From positions 1-5,584 of the forward strand of contig CAILDT010000138.1 in assembly GCA_903833025.1 (NCBI GenBank): 5,584 bases of DNA, read 5' to 3'. Origin of the DNA: an uncultured Bacteroidota bacterium. GTDB taxonomy: Bacteria > Bacteroidota > Bacteroidia > 2-12-FULL-35-15. Position numbers and translations under genes: made by a program. This document shows, piece after piece, positions 1 to 4,684 of this stretch (position 1 is the stretch's first letter; every line of letters starts with the position of its first letter). The notes beneath the pieces were generated by a model. That model was not told the origin of the DNA. It worked only from the letters and a program-made list of their open reading frames with translations, and searched no databases.

Positions 1-2
1 GT

Positions 3-734
3 GCAGAAAATAAAAAACAGTTAATCCTCCTCGACAGACCAAACCCAAATGGCTATTATATTGACGGACCGATGATGGAAGAAAAATACAAATCGTTTCT
101 CGGAATGCACTCCGTACCGCTTGTTTATGGTATGACTATCGGCGAATTTGCACAAATGATTAATGGCGAAGGTTGGCTAAAAGGTGGCGAAAAATGTGAT
201 TTAAAAGTAATTAAAATTACTGATTACGACCATAAAGATTTATATCAACTGCCTGTGAAACCATCTCCAAACCTACCAAATATGTCGTCCGTTTATTTAT
301 ATCCAACACTTGGTTTGTTCGAAGGTACAGTAATGTCGGTTGGGCGTGGCACCGATTTACCTTTTCAATGTATCGGGCATCCAAATTTATTAAAAGCAAA
401 TTATACATTTACACCGCAACCTAAGCCCGGAGCTATGGACCCAAAGTATAACGGGCAAGCTTGCAAGGGGTATAATCTTACCGAATTCGGAAAAGAATAT
501 ATGAAAGATTATAAAAAACTTTATCTGTTTTGGATACTCGGAACGTATAAAAACACGGCTGATAAAACAACTTACTTCGATGAAAATTTTAATTACCACG
601 CAGGCAATGCAACACTCAAACAACAAATAATGGATGGAAAAACGGAAGATGAAATACGGGCAACTTGGCAGGATGGGATTAAGAAGTTTAAGGTAATCCG
701 TAAGAAATATTTGCTTTATAAGGATTTTGAGTAG
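3..734 (+). CDS. namZ: exo-beta-N-acetylmuramidase NamZ / DUF1343 family, 5'-truncated
   Basis: The frame is open from the first codon in the window, so the true start lies upstream; the ATG at 72 is internal, because conserved family sequence (LLDRPNPNG, then YYIDGP) precedes it. About 243 residues are visible of a family usually near 400. Family landmarks, in order, are the LDRPNPNG segment, GMHSVPLVYGMTIGE, PSPNLPNM, and the block from LYPTLGLFEGT to GRGTDLPFQ. These match DUF1343 proteins; characterised members (NamZ, glycoside hydrolase family GH171) remove terminal MurNAc from peptidoglycan fragments for cell-wall recycling. The N-terminal part, including any signal peptide, is missing, so export cannot be judged. 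The gene ends TAG at 732-734, convergent with the lipoprotein gene 15 bp away, and no GC-rich terminator hairpin is visible between them. Family assignment is firm; the exact substrate is inferred from homologues. Confidence 0.88.
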   Translation, partial: AENKKQLILLDRPNPNGYYIDGPMMEEKYKSFLGMHSVPLVYGMTIGEFAQMINGEGWLKGGEKCDLKVIKITDYDHKDLYQLPVKPSPNLPNMSSVYLYPTLGLFEGTVMSVGRGTDLPFQCIGHPNLLKANYTFTPQPKPGAMDPKYNGQACKGYNLTEFGKEYMKDYKKLYLFWILGTYKNTADKTTYFDENFNYHAGNATLKQQIMDGKTEDEIRATWQDGIKKFKVIRKKYLLYKDFE

Positions 735-749
735 TGGGAGGTTCGCAAC

Positions 750-1400
750 TTACCTTATTATATGCCATCTTAAAATACTCCACGATTGAATATTGCCACC
801 ACCCAAATCTATTTCCTTCTTTATTAATCCAGCACTTGGTGAATAAAAGAAATATGTGTCGTTAGTAAATTCTTGTTGATTTTGATGTGCAGCAGTCACT
901 TTTGATTCAACAATATTTGTGAAATTATTACCGTTAAGTATCAACGAAGTATATTTAGCCACCATTTTAGCATCATAAAATACAGTTCCTGTATCACAAT
1001 TTGTTTCTAGGGTTGGTTGTCCTGTAACATCAAAATCACTCCAAAGGTGTCCGCTTCTTATAAAAAAATTACTAAACAAATAATCATAATAATACTGTGA
1101 AGTGCCAAAACTATGCATATTCATAGTATAATATTCAAATGTGGTTTGACTAACTCCTGATAGATACATTATATCTAAACCATTTGAAACACTATCAACA
1201 ACAATACTATCAAGTGCGGCAGTAGTATCATTTTTATAAACCCAATAACTACCTGGCTTAAATTCGTAATGAATCATACTTGTATCTATATGCCATATTT
1301 GGGGTGAAGTGGCAGCTGTATGGGTAGTAAATGGTTCATCCTTTTTACAAGAATAAATTAACATTACAACCACTAAAAATATGAAAAACTTCAATTTCAT
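750..1400 (-). CDS. uncharacterised Bacteroidota lipoprotein, probably surface-exposed
   Basis: This encodes 216 residues starting at the ATG at 1400-1398. The frame is open 16 codons further to 1448, but the internal Met is preferred because a textbook lipoprotein signal follows it at once: MKLK, a hydrophobic run (FFIFLVVVMLI), then a lipobox-like IYSC with Cys18 as the lipid site. A promoter-like element also lies inside the longer version. Cys18 is followed by KKDEP, resembling the lysine/acidic lipoprotein export signal described in Capnocytophaga and Flavobacterium, which suggests transport to the cell surface. The mature part contains PGSYWVY (49-55), and near the end an aromatic stretch followed by PSAGLIKKE and a final RW motif. 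This layout is common in small uncharacterised lipoproteins of the phylum, often predicted beta-rich. No enzymatic motif is recognised and no function is proposed. The neighbour at 3-734 converges on it and there is no partner gene on this strand. Confidence 0.85.
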   Translation of the reverse strand: MKLKFFIFLVVVMLIYSCKKDEPFTTHTAATSPQIWHIDTSMIHYEFKPGSYWVYKNDTTAALDSIVVDSVSNGLDIMYLSGVSQTTFEYYTMNMHSFGTSQYYYDYLFSNFFIRSGHLWSDFDVTGQPTLETNCDTGTVFYDAKMVAKYTSLILNGNNFTNIVESKVTAAHQNQQEFTNDTYFFYSPSAGLIKKEIDLGGGNIQSWSILRWHIIR

Positions 1401-1407
1401 TTCTCTA

Positions 1408-1437
1408 CAAAAATACGCATATATATAAGATACAAAA
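1408..1437 (-). promoter_or_regulatory. Bacteroidota-type promoter for the lipoprotein gene
   Basis: Read on the minus strand, TTTTG (1437-1433) is followed after 17 bases by TATTTTTG (1415-1408), an exact match to the TAnnTTTG -7 consensus of the phylum. Only 7 bases separate this box from the ATG at 1400, so transcription would begin at or just before the start codon, giving a leaderless or nearly leaderless mRNA. In AT-rich DNA such a match can occur by chance, and the short distance is a reason for caution. Confidence 0.4.
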
Positions 1438-1625
1438 TCTATTTTCAAAAGGAACCACTAAATTCACAAAAGAAAAAACATACACGTTCACAAAGTTTTT
1501 TCGACATTTTTTTGTGTTTTTTGTTGTATTCAAGCGAACAATGCGATAGTGACAAATTTAATTAAGCGATTGATTTATAGTGATTTAAGACAAAATCCCG
1601 TTTCCAAATAACGTGTTTTTGAGGG
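1438..1625. other. intergenic AT-rich segment with phased T-tracts, no gene seen
   Basis: No convincing reading frame, tRNA or rRNA sequence is seen here. It holds two copies of TTCACAAA 24 bp apart (1463-1470 and 1487-1494) and three T-tracts (1496-1501, 1507-1513, 1517-1522) at roughly one helical-turn spacing, a pattern known to give intrinsic DNA curvature. CACAAA (1489-1494) can pair with TTTGTG (1511-1516) before the last T-tract, but the stem is short and the loop long. The segment separates the start of the minus-strand lipoprotein gene from the 21-bp repeat array. Confidence 0.6.
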
Positions 1626-1643
1626 GAAGCTTCCTTTTCGTGT

Positions 1644-1657
1644 AAGTAAGCTTACTT
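1644..1657. repeat. 14-bp perfect palindrome inside the repeat array
   Basis: AAGTAAGCTTACTT is its own reverse complement. It spans the end of unit 1 and the head and core of unit 2. The neighbouring unit 1 has GGAAGCTTCC at 1625-1634, also a perfect palindrome; the two differ at mirrored positions, so symmetry is kept although the bases differ. This could be a protein-binding site or a by-product of repeat evolution. Confidence 0.6.
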
Positions 1658-1729
1658 TTCGTGAAATGTTCCTTCCTTTTGCTGAAATATTTCTTTTTTC
1701 ACCAAAATGTTCCTTCCTTTTCATAAAAC

Positions 1730-1758
1730 GAAGCTTCCTTTCCAGAAAAGGAAGCTTC
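1730..1758. repeat. inverted repeat, 12-bp perfect stem with 5-base loop
   Basis: GAAGCTTCCTTT (1730-1741) is followed by the loop CCAGA and then AAAGGAAGCTTC (1747-1758), an exact reverse complement. It forms from units 6 and 7 of the tandem array. On the minus strand the stem is followed by G and then TTTT, weakly resembling an intrinsic terminator, but no minus-strand gene lies upstream of it. On the plus strand the nearest T-run (1769-1773) starts ten bases past the stem. It could be an RNA hairpin, a cruciform or a binding site. Confidence 0.7.
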
Positions 1759-1771
1759 CCAGCACAAATTT

Positions 1772-1914
1772 TTGGCTAAGTGCCTTTTTGGCATTTTTAC
1801 CCACGTACTTTTTAAGCAATTTTATTAAGTTAAGGAAAGAAAAATGTTGGATATCGTCAGAAGAACTTTTACGGAGAAAGATGTCTAAATACTTTAGCCC
1901 AAGAAATTATACCT
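1772..1914. other. intergenic segment between repeat array and hppA promoter, no gene seen
   Basis: This stretch is AT-rich. A short stem TGCC-TTTTT-GGCA followed by TTTTT lies around 1780-1797 and looks like a very weak terminator on the plus strand. An open frame of 71 codons runs through here from inside the repeats (1707-1922), but its N-terminal part is translated repeat DNA and its C-terminal part resembles no family I recognise, so it is not called as a gene. Confidence 0.5.
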
Positions 1915-1945
1915 TTTGCTAATTAGGATAATTTGTATAGTTTTG
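1915..1945 (+). promoter_or_regulatory. Bacteroidota-type promoter for hppA
   Basis: TTTG (1915-1918) and TAGTTTTG (1938-1945) are separated by 19 bases and match the -33 and -7 consensus exactly. The box continues GCACC, a frequent extension in the phylum. Transcription would begin near 1950, giving a leader of about 50 bases before the ATG at 2001. That leader is almost entirely A and T after CTTTTAAAAG, a 10-bp palindrome at 1951-1960, and has no Shine-Dalgarno sequence, as usual for Bacteroidota genes. Confidence 0.65.
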
Positions 1946-2000
1946 CACCCCTTTTAAAAGAAAATAAAAAACAATTAATAATTAAAACAATAAAAAAACA

Positions 2001-4592
2001 ATGAACGATTACCTTATTTATTTAGTACCCTGCTTAGGGATTTTAGGATTAATAGTAATGGCTTTTAAGTCGGCGTGGGTTGGCAAGCAAGATGCCGGAG
2101 ATGCCAATATGCAGGAACTTGCAGGGTACATTTCCAAAGGTGCAATGGCTTTTTTGAAAGCAGAATGGAGAGTATTAAGCATATTTGTAGTATTTGCTGC
2201 GGCTTTGTTAGCATTTTCGGGCACAGTACACGAAATTAATGGGCACCCCATCCACTCAAGCTGGGTTATTTGTATTGCCTTTATTATAGGTGCAGTGTTT
2301 TCGGCTACTGCTGGATATATAGGTATGAGAGCAGCTACCAAAGCTAACGTGCGTACTACACAAGCGGCTCGTACAAGTTTAGCAAAAGCATTAAAAGTTT
2401 CTTTTACAGGAGGTACTGTAATGGGGCTTGGAGTAGCTGGTTTAGCTGTATTTGGCTTGGGAGGTTTGTTCATCATTTTCCTTAAAGTATTTCACGTTGT
2501 AGATGTAGATAGCGACCAAATGAAAACAGCTATTGAAGTATTAACTGGCTTTTCATTAGGTGCTGAATCTATTGCATTATTTGCCCGTGTTGGTGGCGGT
2601 ATTTATACTAAAGCTGCCGATGTTGGGGCTGATTTGGTTGGTAAAGTAGAAGCCGGTATTCCTGAAGATGATGTTCGTAATCCTGCAACTATAGCTGATA
2701 ACGTAGGTGATAACGTAGGTGATGTGGCTGGTATGGGTGCCGATTTATTTGGCAGTTATGTGGCTACTATCCTTGCTACAATGGTACTTGGACAAGAAGT
2801 TATTATATCTAAAATAGATGGTGTATTTGTAGATAATGGTTTCAATGGATTTTCACCGATACTATTACCAATGGTAATTTGCGGATTAGGAATTGTGTTT
2901 TCTATCATCGGAACTTTTTTTGTAAGAATAAGAGGAGAAAAAGACAGCGTTCAAAAAGCATTGAACCTTGGAAACTGGTCATCAATAATACTTACCGCAA
3001 TAGCTTGTTACTTTTTGGTAATGTATATGTTGCCATTACATATGACGTTGAGAGGATATGAATTTACAAACATTAATGTATATTTATCAATATTGGTAGG
3101 GCTTGTAGTAGGTACTATTATGAGTATTGTTACTGAATATTATACAGCAATGGGCAAACGTCCTGTTAATTCTATCATTCAGAAATCAGCTACAGGACAC
3201 GCAACCAACATCATTGGTGGTTTATCAGTAGGTATGGAATCTACCGTTATTCCTATTTTAACATTGGCAGCAGGTATTATGGTATCGTATAAATTAGCAG
3301 GATTATATGGAGTAGCGATAGCTGCAGCAGGTATGATGGCAACAACTGCTATGCAATTAGCAATAGATGCTTTCGGTCCGATAGCTGATAATGCAGGTGG
3401 TATAGCGGAAATGAGCCAATTACCTCCAGAAGTTCGTGAGCGTACCGATAACTTGGATGCTGTTGGAAATACTACTGCTGCGGCAGGAAAAGGATTCGCA
3501 ATTGCATCAGCAGCATTAACAGCATTAGCATTGTTTGCAGCGTTTGTAGGAGTTGCGGGAATACACGCAATTGATATTTATAAAGCAAATGTATTGGCAG
3601 GTTTATTTGTCGGTGCAATGATTCCATTTATTTTCTCTTCATTGGCAATAGCAGCAGTAGGTCGTGCAGCAATGGATATGGTGAACGAGGTGAGAAGACA
3701 ATTCAGAGAGATACCTGGAATTATGGAATACAAAGCGAAACCTGAATACGAAAAATGTGTAGAGATTTCTACAAAAGCTTCTATCAGAGAAATGATGTTG
3801 CCGGGAGCTATTGCTTTAATTACTCCAGTAATTGTTGGGTTTGCATTCGGACCCGAAGTATTAGGAGGTTTATTGGCAGGGGTAACAGTATCAGGTGTGT
3901 TGATGGGGATTTTCCAAAACAATGCTGGTGGTGCTTGGGATAATGCGAAGAAATCTTTTGAAAAAGGAGTAATGATTAACGGTGAAATGTTCTATAAAAA
4001 ATCAGAACCGCATAAAGCTTCTGTAACAGGAGATACTGTGGGAGATCCGTTTAAAGATACTTCTGGTCCGTCAATGAATATCTTAATCAAATTAATGTCG
4101 ATTGTTTCGTTGGTAATTGCTCCTTATATTTCTATGGCTCCTGCAAAGGGTGAGGAAATGGGTGAGTGTGGAATGAAAAAAGAATGTTGTCATCAGGAAA
4201 TGAAATGCGATATGGACAAATGTATGATGATGAGCAAGGAAGATTGTGCTAAGTATTGCGATTCGATGAAATGTTCACCAGAGGAAAAAGCAATGTGTAT
4301 GGAACACGCAGGTATGGCCGATTGTTCTCAAGCTTGTATGGATAAATGCAAAGAGATGGGAATTAACTGTGAGAAAGGTTGTATGGGCAAATGCCACGAA
4401 GAATGTGAAGCAAAAGGATGCAAGGAATGTAATAAAATTTGCAGTGCGGGAGAAAAATCGTGCTGCAAAAAAGGCGGTGCTTCTTGTGGAGAAAAACACG
4501 AAAGTGCTTGTATGGAAGGTTGTACAAAGGGATGTACATCTAAGGATGAATGTATGAAAAAATGTGGTGCTGCTTGTGCAGAAAAACATTAA
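2001..4592 (+). CDS. hppA: membrane-bound ion-translocating pyrophosphatase with Cys-rich C-terminal extension
   Basis: This enzyme hydrolyses cytoplasmic pyrophosphate to phosphate and uses the energy to pump H+ or Na+ out across the inner membrane. At 863 residues it is longer than the usual 660-770. The active-site region is intact: GGGIYTKAADVGADLVGK (198-215), EDDVRNPA (222-229), DNVGDNVGD (233-241), DAFGPIADNAGG (456-467), WDNAKK (646-651) and GDPFKD (681-686), with the metal-binding Asp and phosphate-binding Lys residues of the family. GNTTAAAGKG has Ala493 and Gly496 where potassium-independent enzymes have Lys and Thr, so a K+-dependent type is expected. Helix 6 reads DLFGSY, with Gly251 where many relatives have the gate Glu, while helix 5 has GAES with Glu189; this arrangement is described for Flavobacterium-type H+ pumps. 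The last helix ends near 711 and a Cys/Met-rich tail follows. The ATG fits the family N-terminus. Core assignment is near certain; ion preference is inferred. Confidence 0.97.
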   Translation: MNDYLIYLVPCLGILGLIVMAFKSAWVGKQDAGDANMQELAGYISKGAMAFLKAEWRVLSIFVVFAAALLAFSGTVHEINGHPIHSSWVICIAFIIGAVFSATAGYIGMRAATKANVRTTQAARTSLAKALKVSFTGGTVMGLGVAGLAVFGLGGLFIIFLKVFHVVDVDSDQMKTAIEVLTGFSLGAESIALFARVGGGIYTKAADVGADLVGKVEAGIPEDDVRNPATIADNVGDNVGDVAGMGADLFGSYVATILATMVLGQEVIISKIDGVFVDNGFNGFSPILLPMVICGLGIVFSIIGTFFVRIRGEKDSVQKALNLGNWSSIILTAIACYFLVMYMLPLHMTLRGYEFTNINVYLSILVGLVVGTIMSIVTEYYTAMGKRPVNSIIQKSATGHATNIIGGLSVGMESTVIPILTLAAGIMVSYKLAGLYGVAIAAAGMMATTAMQLAIDAFGPIADNAGGIAEMSQLPPEVRERTDNLDAVGNTTAAAGKGFAIASAALTALALFAAFVGVAGIHAIDIYKANVLAGLFVGAMIPFIFSSLAIAAVGRAAMDMVNEVRRQFREIPGIMEYKAKPEYEKCVEISTKASIREMMLPGAIALITPVIVGFAFGPEVLGGLLAGVTVSGVLMGIFQNNAGGAWDNAKKSFEKGVMINGEMFYKKSEPHKASVTGDTVGDPFKDTSGPSMNILIKLMSIVSLVIAPYISMAPAKGEEMGECGMKKECCHQEMKCDMDKCMMMSKEDCAKYCDSMKCSPEEKAMCMEHAGMADCSQACMDKCKEMGINCEKGCMGKCHEECEAKGCKECNKICSAGEKSCCKKGGASCGEKHESACMEGCTKGCTSKDECMKKCGAACAEKH
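4137..4589 (+). other. Cys/Met-rich C-terminal domain of the pyrophosphatase, candidate metal-binding tail
   Basis: Residues 713-863 of the pyrophosphatase follow the final membrane helix. They hold 28 Cys, 16 Met, 5 His and many Lys and Glu, but no Leu, Val, Phe, Trp or Arg. CX3C spacing dominates, and a CMxxC motif occurs four times (CMDKC, CMGKC, CMEGC, CMKKC). Paired CC occurs twice. Both termini of these pumps are known to face away from the cytoplasm, so the tail should be periplasmic. CX3C ladders occur in helical copper-storage (Csp) and DUF326-type proteins, and Cys-dense chains in metallothioneins; the resemblance here is in spacing and composition, not demonstrated homology. Possible roles are Cu(I), Zn or other soft-metal binding, or a disulfide-linked surface module. 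The reading frame runs on from the pump without interruption. Confidence 0.8.
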
Positions 4593-4614
4593 GAGATTTA
4601 GAATTCAATATTTC

Positions 4615-4644
4615 TTTATCGAATTAAATTCTTTTATAATTTAG
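4615..4644 (+). promoter_or_regulatory. probable promoter for mdh
   Basis: TTTA (4615-4618) and TAATTTAG (4637-4644) lie 18 bases apart, each one base off the Bacteroidota consensus. The box and its flanks (4635-4647) match 11 of 13 bases of the hppA promoter (1936-1948), including a shared GCAC just downstream. It leaves about 35 bases of A-rich leader before the mdh ATG. No GC-rich terminator is seen between the hppA stop and this box, so read-through from hppA is also possible. Confidence 0.5.
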
Positions 4645-4684
4645 CACTCTGAAAAAATAAAAACAATTTAAAACAAATAATAAA

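Larger units (their letters stand above)
1626..1771. repeat. imperfect tandem repeat, seven units of about 21 bp
   Basis: Units start at 1626, 1647, 1668, 1689, 1709, 1730 and 1751, with lengths 21, 21, 21, 20, 21, 21 and 21. Each consists of a five-base head, a TTCCTTTT-like core, and a tail rich in GTGAAAT or ACAAAA-type sequence. Heads are of two main types: AAGC-containing (units 1, 2, 6, 7), which make AAGCTT palindromes with the core, and GTTCC (units 3 and 5). Units 3 and 5 share 17 identical bases including the preceding AAAT. Unit 4 is T-rich and degenerate, and unit 7 keeps only its first half. The 20-bp unit shifts any reading frame, which argues that the array is not protein-coding. 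Its role is unknown; it lies 230 bp upstream of hppA, before that gene's promoter. Confidence 0.8.

Noticed and set aside
72..74. ATG at 72 as the start of the DUF1343 gene
   Set aside because: The frame is open to the window edge and conserved family sequence (LDRPNPNG) lies upstream of it.
1401..1448. Sixteen-codon N-terminal extension of the lipoprotein
   Set aside because: It would bury the signal peptide behind a non-signal stretch and overlaps the promoter-like element.
1489..1522. Intrinsic terminator (CACAAA/TTTGTG stem followed by T-run)
   Set aside because: The stem is six bp, AT-rich, with a 16-base loop, and no plus-strand gene ends nearby.
1626..1771. CRISPR array
   Set aside because: The 21-bp units are contiguous with no spacers, are too variable, and no cas gene is present.
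1707..1922. 71-codon open frame with heptad-like FLPFHKT / KLPFQKR repeats
   Set aside because: The peptide repeat is just the 21-bp DNA repeat read in frame. The 20-bp unit and upstream stop codons break the frame across the array, there is no start signal, and the rest matches no family I know.
2018..2476. Minus-strand open frame inside hppA (also those at 3578-3922 and 4275-4589)
   Set aside because: They lie antisense to a strongly conserved coding gene and have low-complexity translations with no family resemblance. The last one simply mirrors the Cys-rich codons.
4137..4592. Cys-rich tail as a frameshift or read-through artefact
   Set aside because: The frame continues without a break from the last helix, the composition is strongly non-random with ordered CX3C spacing, and it ends at a normal TAA before a new promoter. 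An assembly error cannot be fully excluded without reads.
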